From positions 1 to 64,000 of the forward strand of contig CALGAD010000118.1 of the NCBI GenBank assembly GCA_937951955.1: a stretch of 64,000 nucleotides of DNA, in the 5' to 3' direction. The notes under the pieces were generated by a model. It saw only the letters and a program-made list of their open reading frames with translations. It made no database searches and was not told where the DNA came from. The stretch is from an uncultured Bacillaceae bacterium. GTDB lineage: Bacteria > Bacillota > Bacilli > Bacillales > Caldibacillaceae. The position numbers and the translations under genes were made by a program. This document shows positions 17,189 through 24,227 of the stretch, one piece after another. Position 1 is the stretch's first letter. Each line of letters begins with the position of its first letter.

Positions 17189-17356
17189 TCTCGCGGAAAA
17201 CAGACTATGTTTCGCAAATATTCATTTTCCTTTCGCGAATTAGATACGATATTTCGCCTTTGTAAAAGGAGCTTTCGCATATTCATCTTTTCTTTTCGCG
17301 GATTGTCATGAAACTTTTGCGGAAATCCTTCCCAGTTTCGCGGGTTTTACCGTACA
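17189..17356. repeat. 21-bp periodic array A (8 units, TTTCGCG type)
   Basis: The hexamer TTTCGC (or one-base variants TCTCGC, TTTTGC) begins at 17189, 17210, 17231, 17252, 17273, 17294, 17315 and 17336, always exactly 21 bp apart. The core extends to TTTCGCGnA/T; the other 12 or so bases vary freely. The array fills most of the 391-bp gap between the ends of two converging genes. A plus-strand frame would read as FR-headed heptads, but it contains a stop and has no start or ribosome binding site, so coding is unlikely. Confidence 0.85.
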
Positions 17357-17451
17357 TTGACAAATATTTATTGTGTATCTTCCAAAAATTCCCTCCATGT
17401 TCTTTTTAAATACGAGAAAACATTAAGAAATCGTTTCAGCAAAACGACATT

Positions 17452-18291
17452 TCAACACGATTCCGTTCGCTTTTTTCTCCGATCCAGGTAGGCATTTAAC
17501 TCACCACCTAAAATGACCGTATAGCTTAATAAATAAAGCCAGAGCATTAACACGATCACAACGCCGATACTTCCGTAAGTCACTGTATATGTGGCAAAAT
17601 TACTCACATAAAAGGAAAAACCGAGGGAGGATATAATCCATGCGGCGGTGGAAAATAACGCTCCGGGAAAAACCGTTTTACAGGAAATTTTTTTACTCGG
17701 CGTAACGAAATACAAAGCAGTAAAGTTCAAAAACAATATAACAGAACTGATCACCCACCGGAACGATTCCCAAACATGTAAAAAATCGTCTCCTAAATGA
17801 AATTTACTAAATAAAAGCAAACCAACGTGTTTACCAAATAGCACAAGGAGGAATGCAAATAAAAAGACAATGATCATGACAATGGTTAGCAATACGGAAA
17901 TTAAACGAACAATTAAAAAATGCCGTTTCTCTTCTAATTCATATGCCCGGTTCATCACCTGGATAATCGCATTCATCCCCGTTGAAGCGGACCATAGTGT
18001 CACAACTATCCCGATCGATAAGGCCTTTTCACTATTCACACTAATTACTTCCGACAAAACAAACCGTACCGTCCCCATCGCCGGTGCGGGAATAAAATCA
18101 CGAACAAATAATAACAGATTTTCTAATGTGATCGGTAAAACTGGCAAGATGGAGATAAGCGTAAGAATAAGCGGAAACATTGACATTAACAGAAAATAAG
18201 CGAGCTGGGCGGCATAACCAGATACTTCATGTTCGGCAAGCTGTAGATAAATTTGTTTTCCCCAATTGTACAATTTTTCCCATATTCCCAT
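17452..18291 (-). CDS. yfkH: YihY/BrkB family membrane protein (YfkH)
   Basis: This 279-residue polytopic protein of the YihY/virulence-factor-BrkB family was formerly annotated as ribonuclease BN. Its true role is not established. About six membrane segments are visible, with family landmarks GYAAQLAYFLLMSMFPL, LWSASTGMNAIIQVMNRAYE and ATYTVTYGSIGVVIVLMLWL, followed by ILGGELNA. ATG 18291 follows AGGTGA; an upstream start at 18363 adds an unlikely N-terminus. It is last in the yfkJ-yfkI-yfkH order, although a terminator-like hairpin at 18321-18358 lies between yfkI and this gene. Confidence 0.85.
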   Translation of the reverse strand: MGIWEKLYNWGKQIYLQLAEHEVSGYAAQLAYFLLMSMFPLILTLISILPVLPITLENLLLFVRDFIPAPAMGTVRFVLSEVISVNSEKALSIGIVVTLWSASTGMNAIIQVMNRAYELEEKRHFLIVRLISVLLTIVMIIVFLFAFLLVLFGKHVGLLLFSKFHLGDDFLHVWESFRWVISSVILFLNFTALYFVTPSKKISCKTVFPGALFSTAAWIISSLGFSFYVSNFATYTVTYGSIGVVIVLMLWLYLLSYTVILGGELNAYLDRRKKRTESC

Positions 18292-18320
18292 ACATGTCAC
18301 CTGCGATGAAAAAACATGAT

Positions 18321-18358
18321 AAAAAATGGATGTTGGATTTTTCACCCAACACCCATCT
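18321..18358 (-). terminator. Terminator-like hairpin between yfkI and yfkH
   Basis: On the minus strand, a stem built from GTGTTGG and CCAACAT is followed by a run of T. It would reduce read-through from yfkI into yfkH. Confidence 0.6.
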
Positions 18359-18463
18359 GCCATGAATCGATAAAAAACAAAGCTTATTCATCATTTTTTA
18401 CCGATTATCAAATTCTATTCACTTTCGTAGTGGAATGTTCCCGCACTAGAACATTTTGGAAAA

Positions 18464-18814
18464 TCAAATCACAACATCTGTACCGGCTGTATCTTCCCGT
18501 TCATCAATGAAAGTATTCTTTGTCTCGCGGATTAATTGGCCAGTCTCCTCGCCCAGTTCTTTAATTTCCCGGGCCTTTTCGACAATAAAACGGATATCAT
18601 CGTTTACTTCCTGATAGGCACGCTGGAGCCCGTCCACTTTTTCTTGAATCTCACTCCAGGTCGCTTGTGGATTTGTTACGGCATCCCACACTTTTGTGCC
18701 TATCTTCTTTCCTGTCTTTACGACTTCCTCCCGGGTTTCGGAGTCAAACAACGTGATGGCTCCACCGACGAGAGCACCGATCAGCATACCTTTTGCGAGT
18801 TTTTTCATCCCCAT
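18464..18814 (-). CDS. yfkI: YtxH-like small membrane-anchored protein (YfkI position)
   Basis: The 116-residue protein has a short N-terminal hydrophobic, glycine-rich segment (AKGMLIGALVGGAITLF), as in YtxH-domain proteins, and then a long amphipathic coiled helix. Function is unknown. The binding site GAGGTGA is 6 nt from ATG 18814. The stop codon of yfkJ lies 9 nt upstream, indicating co-transcription. The symbol is given from gene order. Confidence 0.7.
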   Translation of the reverse strand: MGMKKLAKGMLIGALVGGAITLFDSETREEVVKTGKKIGTKVWDAVTNPQATWSEIQEKVDGLQRAYQEVNDDIRFIVEKAREIKELGEETGQLIRETKNTFIDEREDTAGTDVVI

Positions 18815-18823
18815 CGTTTCACC

Positions 18824-19300
18824 TCAATTCCACTCTTCGTCCTTCTTAATTTGCTCGAGTAACGCACGGCAGCCTTCTTGAACTAGTGTATAGACATAAT
18901 CAAAATTCCCCGTGTAGTAAGGGTCCGGAATATCTTTATCCTTTCGCTCCGGAACGAGATCGAGTAAACGGAAAATTTTCGCTGTAGCTCCTTGGTCCTT
19001 TTCAATTTCTTCAATATCCGCCAGGTTTTCGGAATCCATGGCGACTATGTAATCAAAGTTCTTTAAATCTTCTTTCCGTATTTGTCTTGCGAAAATTCCT
19101 TCGCTGGAGATTTGCTTTTCTTCTAATATTTGTAATGTGCCTGAATGAGGTCGTTTCCCTTCATGCCAGCCACCAATTCCTGCCGAGTCAATATGAAATC
19201 GATCTTCTATTCCTTCTTTTTTCACCATATCGCGGAAAACCGCCTCTGCCATCGGTGACCGACAAATATTTCCTAAGCAGACAAAAAGCACTTTTACCAT
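18824..19300 (-). CDS. yfkJ: Low-molecular-weight protein tyrosine phosphatase (YfkJ)
   Basis: This 158-residue phosphatase has the P-loop VCLGNICRSPMAE at the N-terminus (nucleophile Cys8, Arg14 of the CX5R motif). The general-acid Asp lies in IPDPYYTG near residue 126. Bacillus subtilis YfkJ is a tyrosine/arginine phosphatase with stress-related roles. Strong GGAGGG precedes ATG 19300. It is first gene of the yfkJ-yfkI-yfkH group and divergent from yfkK. Confidence 0.9.
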   Translation of the reverse strand: MVKVLFVCLGNICRSPMAEAVFRDMVKKEGIEDRFHIDSAGIGGWHEGKRPHSGTLQILEEKQISSEGIFARQIRKEDLKNFDYIVAMDSENLADIEEIEKDQGATAKIFRLLDLVPERKDKDIPDPYYTGNFDYVYTLVQEGCRALLEQIKKDEEWN

Positions 19301-19450
19301 TTGTTACCCTCCACTTTCATGACGATTTAAACCCACACATTCATTGAATCATGTTATCTATAAAAAGCAAAGAGTTATTCAAAACAACATCTTTTCATCG
19401 CAAAAAAGAATATGATATTCTTAGGGAAAGATGGCAAAGGAGGAGCCTTT

Positions 19451-19675
19451 TTGGATTTATCAGTAAAAAGTCGCGAAAACCTCGACTATATGGTGACAAG
19501 TATTTACGAAAAACTAAAAATGATTAATATCGACACGGTGATGCGTACACCGTATTCGGAAGAACATTACGATAAGATTTATCAGATCTACCGTTATGTT
19601 TCCGGACGAACGAGTTTTTCTCCGAGTGAAATGCAAGCAATCGCGGAGGAACTGGGAAGTTTACGAAAAGAATAA
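19451..19675 (+). CDS. yfkK: DUF1128 protein (YfkK)
   Basis: This 74-residue DUF1128 protein has the family core ENLDYMVTSIYEKLKMIN and the C-terminal FSPSEMQAIAEELGSLRK. Function is unknown. The start is TTG 19451, chosen because AAGGAGGA lies about 7 nt upstream and the length then matches Bacillus YfkK. It shares its upstream region with the divergent yfkJ. Confidence 0.8.
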   Translation: MDLSVKSRENLDYMVTSIYEKLKMINIDTVMRTPYSEEHYDKIYQIYRYVSGRTSFSPSEMQAIAEELGSLRKE

Positions 19676-19736
19676 TTGAACATAACGATTCCTTTTAAGT
19701 ATACCTGTAATTGGAATATCCATCTTCATCTAGCTA

Positions 19737-19776
19737 AGAAAACCCGCAAATCACATTGAATTTGCGGGTTTTTATT
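19737..19776. terminator. Bidirectional terminator between yfkK and map
   Basis: AACCCGCAAAT (19741-19751) pairs perfectly with ATTTGCGGGTT (19760-19770), with A and T tracts outside both arms. Confidence 0.85.
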
Positions 19777-19781
19777 AATAA

Positions 19782-20546
19782 CTAGTCTTCATCCACCTCG
19801 TCCTGTTCCGTTAAAATCAGTGGACCGTCTTTCGTAATGGCAATCGTATGTTCATATTGGGCTGAGTTACTTCCATCTGCCGTATAAGCAGTCCAGCCAT
19901 TCGGATCCATTTTTGTAAAATAGTGTCCGATGTTTACCATCGGCTCAATCGTAATGACCATACCTTCTTTCAAACGCGGCCCTTTGCCTGGCTGGCCATA
20001 ATGCGGGACATCCGGTTTTTCATGCATCGACTGACCGATTCCGTGACCGATAAAGTCGCGAACGACAGAAAAACCTTCGCCCTCGACATACGTTTGAATG
20101 GCATGACCGATATCGCCGATCCGGTTTCCGATAACCGCCTGCTCAATACCGAGATACAGCGCTTTTTTTGTCACTTCGAGCAACTTCTTGTCCGTCTCAG
20201 AAATTTCCCCGACCGGATACGTCCAGGCGGAATCAGCTAATGCTCCATTTAAATTAACAACCATATCGATCGTTACGATATCGCCATTTTTTAACGGTTC
20301 TTTCCGCGGAAAACCGTGACACACTTCATCATTGATGCTGGCGCAAGTCGCAAATTTGTATCCGCGATACCCCTTTTGTTCCGGTGTCGCTCCGTGTTTG
20401 GCCAAAAAGTCTTCAACAAATTCTTCAATCTCCCAGGTCGTAATCCCCGGTTTAATGAGTTTGGCAATTTCTTTATGACAACGGGCGAGAAGCTGACCCG
20501 CTTTATGCATATTTTCAATTTCCCGTTTCGATTTTAATACGATCAT
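19782..20546 (-). CDS. map: Type I methionine aminopeptidase
   Basis: This 254-residue enzyme removes N-terminal Met from nascent proteins. The pita-bread fold metal ligands are visible: Asp in VTIDMVVNLNGALADSAWT (two Asp), His in FIGHGIGQSMHE, Glu in ITIEPMV, and Glu in QYEHTIAIT. ATG 20546 is chosen over 20585 because AAGGCGGTG lies upstream. Gene order (yfkH-I-J, yfkK, map) matches the Bacillus subtilis region carrying yflG, a second methionine aminopeptidase, so this is likely the YflG-type paralogue. Confidence 0.92.
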   Translation of the reverse strand: MIVLKSKREIENMHKAGQLLARCHKEIAKLIKPGITTWEIEEFVEDFLAKHGATPEQKGYRGYKFATCASINDEVCHGFPRKEPLKNGDIVTIDMVVNLNGALADSAWTYPVGEISETDKKLLEVTKKALYLGIEQAVIGNRIGDIGHAIQTYVEGEGFSVVRDFIGHGIGQSMHEKPDVPHYGQPGKGPRLKEGMVITIEPMVNIGHYFTKMDPNGWTAYTADGSNSAQYEHTIAITKDGPLILTEQDEVDED

Positions 20547-20680
20547 ATTTACACCGCCTTCTATTCCTACCTTTTTTTCCTTCATTTATTATAGCACAAT
20601 ACTTTCAAATTCCTTCCCGCAAATCCTGGCAAAAATTACAAGTCAGTTCCTCATTGTATTTTAAATGAGTTTACCGGATT

Positions 20681-21055
20681 TTAAAACAATTTTCTTTCTA
20701 TCTTGCTCTGATATTGTTTGAAAACCGATGAATTGGTCGGGATGCGTCGTTTCGACAGGAAAGCTTGATATTCGATTAATTTTTTGGATAATCGTTTTTG
20801 ATAGATCGACCGTTCCTTTTGATCAGACGTCTTTTTCAATAAATCTTCTATCGTTAACAATTCCTTGTGAAATTGCCGTTCTTTATCATCGACATACCCT
20901 GCATTTTTCAAAATGGTATAAGCCATTCGTAATTCCCCTGGTATGCCATCTAAATACCCCAGGTCTAATGGTTTGCCCGTTCCGGAAAGATCCTCAAACT
21001 CGCCTTCTTCGTACGCTTTTTTAATTCTTTCCTCGACAATATGCGAAAAATCCAT
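20681..21055 (-). CDS. DUF1992 (DnaJ-homologue-associated) protein
   Basis: This 124-residue protein has the DUF1992 signature HIVEERIKKAYEEGEFEDLS then GTGKPLDL, and PGELRMAYTILKNAGY. This domain is found alone in bacteria and in eukaryotic DNAJC28; function is not established. ATG 21055 has GGTGGGAG upstream; a longer start at 21121 adds Cys-rich residues unlike the family. It is monocistronic and divergent from ampS. Confidence 0.8.
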   Translation of the reverse strand: MDFSHIVEERIKKAYEEGEFEDLSGTGKPLDLGYLDGIPGELRMAYTILKNAGYVDDKERQFHKELLTIEDLLKKTSDQKERSIYQKRLSKKLIEYQAFLSKRRIPTNSSVFKQYQSKIERKLF

Positions 21056-21179
21056 CGTTCTCCCACCCTTCTCTTCCATTATACGTCTTATTCTGCAGAT
21101 TTTGCATATTCCAAGACCCACTTACAAATTTTTGCTATAATTACGTCATAATGTTGGAAATAAATTAGGAGGAAACGGA

Positions 21180-22418
21180 ATGAGTACTTTTGAAAAACAT
21201 TTAGAAAAATACGCGGAAGTTGCCGTGAAAGTGGGCGTCAATATCCAAAAAGGACAAACACTTTTTATCCGCAGTGATATCGAAGTGGCTCCCTTTGTTC
21301 GGAAAGTCGTCGAAGCCGCCTACAATCAGGGGGCAAAACATGTCTATGTCGAATGGAACGATACAGAAGTATCGAAATTAAAATACACCCTCGCCCCCGA
21401 TGAAGCCTTTGAAGAGTTTCCACAGTGGCGGGCCAACGCAATGATTGAACTTGCAGAACAAAATGCCGCCTTCATGTCCATTGTTTCTACTGACCCTGAT
21501 GCATTAAAGGGTGTCGATCCGAACCGGATAGCTACTTTTAATAAAGTCGCCGGAAAAGCATTGAAAAAATATAGCGATTATGTACAAGCAGATAAAATAA
21601 GCTGGACAGTCATCGCCGCGGCCTCCAAAGCATGGGCCGATAAAGTGTTTTCGGACCTTCCCGAAACGGAACGGGTCGGCCGCTTATGGGATGAAATTTT
21701 CCGGGCTACCCGCGTGTACGAAGAAGATCCGGTTGCTGCATGGCAAAAACACGATGAAAACTTGCGCAAACTGGCCGACTATTTAACGAAAAAACAATAT
21801 ACAGCACTCCATTATACAGCACCCGGTACCGACTTAACGATTGGTTTACCAAAAAATCATCTCTGGATCGGCGGCGGTAGCGTCAATGAAAAAGGTGCTG
21901 CATTTATGGCCAATATTCCAACAGAAGAAGTTTTCACGGCCCCCGATCGGAATCGCGTCGACGGATATGTAACAAGTACCAAGCCGTTAAGCTATGCAGG
22001 GAATTTAATCGAAAACTTTACCGTTACTTTTAAAGATGGTCAAATCGTGGATGTGAAAGCGGAAAAAGGCGAAGAAATCTTGCGTAATTTAATTCAGGCA
22101 GATGAAGGAGCCCGTTATCTGGGAGAGGTTGCCCTTGTACCGCATGATTCACCGATATCCCAATCGAACGTATTGTTCTATAATACCCTGTTTGACGAAA
22201 ATGCATCCAACCATATCGCCATCGGTTCTGCCTATGCATTTTGTCTTGAAGGCGGAAAAGAAATGGAGCGAGATGAGCTATTGAAAAACGGCATCAACGA
22301 CAGCATTGTGCACGTTGACTTCATGATCGGTTCGAAAGAAATGGATATTGACGGCGTCACTGCTGACGGCAAAAAAGAACCGGTATTCCGCAATGGAAAC
22401 TGGGCTTTCGAGTTATAA
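21180..22418 (+). CDS. ampS: M29 family aminopeptidase
   Basis: This 412-residue metallo-aminopeptidase of the thermophilic M29 family (AmpS, PepS, aminopeptidase T) is cytoplasmic and releases N-terminal residues from peptides. Family landmarks are TDLTIGLPKNHLWIGGGSVN, ANIPTEEVFTAPDR with metal ligands, and the C-terminal HVDFMIGSKEMDIDG. Length equals the Bacillus AmpS. AGGAGGAAACGG precedes ATG 21180. It is monocistronic with a strong terminator. Confidence 0.92.
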   Translation: MSTFEKHLEKYAEVAVKVGVNIQKGQTLFIRSDIEVAPFVRKVVEAAYNQGAKHVYVEWNDTEVSKLKYTLAPDEAFEEFPQWRANAMIELAEQNAAFMSIVSTDPDALKGVDPNRIATFNKVAGKALKKYSDYVQADKISWTVIAAASKAWADKVFSDLPETERVGRLWDEIFRATRVYEEDPVAAWQKHDENLRKLADYLTKKQYTALHYTAPGTDLTIGLPKNHLWIGGGSVNEKGAAFMANIPTEEVFTAPDRNRVDGYVTSTKPLSYAGNLIENFTVTFKDGQIVDVKAEKGEEILRNLIQADEGARYLGEVALVPHDSPISQSNVLFYNTLFDENASNHIAIGSAYAFCLEGGKEMERDELLKNGINDSIVHVDFMIGSKEMDIDGVTADGKKEPVFRNGNWAFEL

Positions 22419-22427
22419 TTACGAAAG

Positions 22428-22463
22428 AAAACTCCGAAAACACCCTTTGTTTTCGGAGTTTTT
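22428..22463 (+). terminator. Terminator of ampS
   Basis: A 13-bp perfect stem (22430-22442 with 22448-22460) ends in a T run. Confidence 0.9.
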
Positions 22464-22529
22464 TATGCTCAGTTTAATGAAATGTTACACGCTTCGGTGA
22501 TATTAACCCTTCCCTTCACCCCCGCTCAA

Positions 22530-23861
22530 TTACCGTTCATCATGCATCTTTTGCCAAGTTAATGTCGCTGGAATCCCGATTTTCTTACAAACCGTTAAAT
22601 AATGAAGCAACATCACGAGCAAAGCTCCCGTGTTTAAACCGATAATAACACCATCCATTTGAAAGGCAGGATTGACACCGAATAGCCAGATTAAAGTAAA
22701 AATGACGACAGCCTCCCAAATATTGTGTAAAAATACGTCTTTGACTAAACCGAGGGCAATTAAAAAAGCCTGTAAAGGAAATGTAAAATAGTGGAGAAGG
22801 AAATAGGGCCACATTAGTTGTAAATAATAAGGGGCCACCGGACTCGAAACGAACAACCTCGTTAAAGGTTCAGCAAAACTATAGAAAAACACACAAACGG
22901 GAATACCATATAAAGAAGTAAGAAGAATAACCTGGCGTAAAAGCCGGATCAGTTTTCCTCGATCGCCACTGCGATAAGCACTCGCCACATTCGGAATCAA
23001 CACGACCATAAAGGAATGGGCGATAAATGCAGGGAAAAAGCCGATGGAAAAGACAACACCTGTTATGATTCCGAATTGCTCGGTTGCCTCTAAAGCACTT
23101 AGTCCGGAAGCAATTAACACCCCTTGAATATAAAACGGTTTAATCGCGTTTACGAGGGAATTAAAAATACGCATCGATGCGGTCGGGATAGAAATCGATA
23201 ACAATTCCCGCATCAAAGTGCTTTTATTATATTGTCTTATTCCTTTAAGAGATTTTAATTTACGTAATTGCAAAAGAAATGTACTTAATAAATAAACTAA
23301 AGCAAGGATTTCCGCCCCAATGATGGCAAAGATTGCGAATAAAATAGAAATTTCTAAAGGAACGACAAAAAACTGAAAGAATAGTAGCAAAAGAAATAAT
23401 TGCATCGCCTTGCTGAGCAAGTTGGCAATCGCGATTTTCCCCATTCTCTGGACCCCGATAAAATATCCGCGAATGATGGATGACAACAATACTAATGGAA
23501 TGAGGAATAATATAAGCCAGCGTACAAGGAAATGAATCTCTGAAAAAACAGGAAAAACGAGAAAAAGAACTGTACCCAAGACGATTAAACATAAAATAAA
23601 AAGAAAGCCCATTTGACCGGCAATGTGGATGATGGAATAATGCGCCTCTTCTTCCCGTTCCGCTACGAACTTTGACACCGCGATATCCAGTTCTAAACTG
23701 GCTAAAATCGCAACAAATCCAATGATCGGTAAAATCGACATGTATTTCCCGAGCCAGTATTCCCCCAAATATTTTGCTAGTACGAGGTTAATAAAAAACT
23801 CGATACATTCTCCGATAAAAGCCGTGCTTGCTAATAGTAATGTTGCCCGCAATAAACCCAT
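22530..23861 (-). CDS. Polysaccharide flippase (SpoVB/YkvU-like MOP family)
   Basis: This 443-residue membrane protein has about 12-14 helices. It belongs to the MOP exporter group (Wzx/MurJ/SpoVB) that flips lipid-linked glycans. The N-terminus GLLRATLLLASTAFIGECIE and the SIPTASMRIFNSLVNAIKPF segment at the seventh helix are typical. Size is that of Bacillus SpoVB or YkvU, both sporulation-related, but orthology cannot be fixed by eye. The ATG at 23861 (upstream AGCAGG, weak) gives the normal N-terminus; a longer start at 24014 would add 51 atypical residues into the pfl regulatory region. Confidence 0.75.
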   Translation of the reverse strand: MGLLRATLLLASTAFIGECIEFFINLVLAKYLGEYWLGKYMSILPIIGFVAILASLELDIAVSKFVAEREEEAHYSIIHIAGQMGFLFILCLIVLGTVLFLVFPVFSEIHFLVRWLILFLIPLVLLSSIIRGYFIGVQRMGKIAIANLLSKAMQLFLLLLFFQFFVVPLEISILFAIFAIIGAEILALVYLLSTFLLQLRKLKSLKGIRQYNKSTLMRELLSISIPTASMRIFNSLVNAIKPFYIQGVLIASGLSALEATEQFGIITGVVFSIGFFPAFIAHSFMVVLIPNVASAYRSGDRGKLIRLLRQVILLTSLYGIPVCVFFYSFAEPLTRLFVSSPVAPYYLQLMWPYFLLHYFTFPLQAFLIALGLVKDVFLHNIWEAVVIFTLIWLFGVNPAFQMDGVIIGLNTGALLVMLLHYLTVCKKIGIPATLTWQKMHDER

Positions 23862-24080
23862 GTAGACGCCTGCTCTCTTCAATATTCTATATCTATCTTT
23901 ATGAGACAAGCTGGAAAAATATGATGTATAACAGATTGGTACATGATAGATAATTATATTAATACAAACATATGTTCTGAAAAAGGCTGCTAATTGTGAA
24001 AAATTTATTAACATTGATCTTTTTCACCCGATAATAGGCAATTTTAAAGCATTTCCACCTTTTCTTTTTTTCACAATAGT

Positions 24081-24088
24081 GGTATATT
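24081..24088 (+). promoter_or_regulatory. Extended -10 promoter of pflB
   Basis: TGGTATATT (TG-n-TATATT) resembles an extended -10 element without a clear -35. The Rex-like palindrome follows 9 nt downstream, over the expected transcription start. Confidence 0.45.
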
Positions 24089-24096
24089 ATTACTAG

Positions 24097-24125
24097 AAAG
24101 ATTGTTAATAATTACACAATCTTTT
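24097..24125 (+). promoter_or_regulatory. Rex-like operator of pflB
   Basis: AAAGATTGT and ACAATCTTT form a perfect 9-bp inverted repeat. Its centre, TTGTTAATAATTACACAA (24102-24119), matches 12 of 14 defined positions of the Rex consensus TTGTGAAnnnnTTCACAA. Rex senses the NADH/NAD+ ratio and represses fermentation genes when NADH is low. Confidence 0.65.
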
Positions 24126-24161
24126 AAACCTGTATTAATAAAAAAATGCATTTTTCTTGAA

Positions 24162-24201
24162 ACTGTTGAACTTGTTTTTTTAGTTACACTTGTTCAACAG
24201 T
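24162..24201 (+). repeat. Inverted repeat in the pflB leader
   Basis: ACTGTTGAAC (24162-24171) and GTTCAACAGT (24192-24201) are perfect 10-bp arms around a 20-nt AT-rich spacer, ending 11 nt before the AAGGAGG of pflB. It could be an RNA hairpin or a second regulator site. Confidence 0.6.
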
Positions 24202-24227
24202 GAGCATACTTTAAGGAGGATGTACTG

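Noticed and set aside
17189..17356. Array A considered as a CRISPR array
   Set aside because: The unit is 21 bp with only about 6-9 conserved bases. There is no repeat of 23-50 bp, no spacer-length regions and no cas genes nearby.
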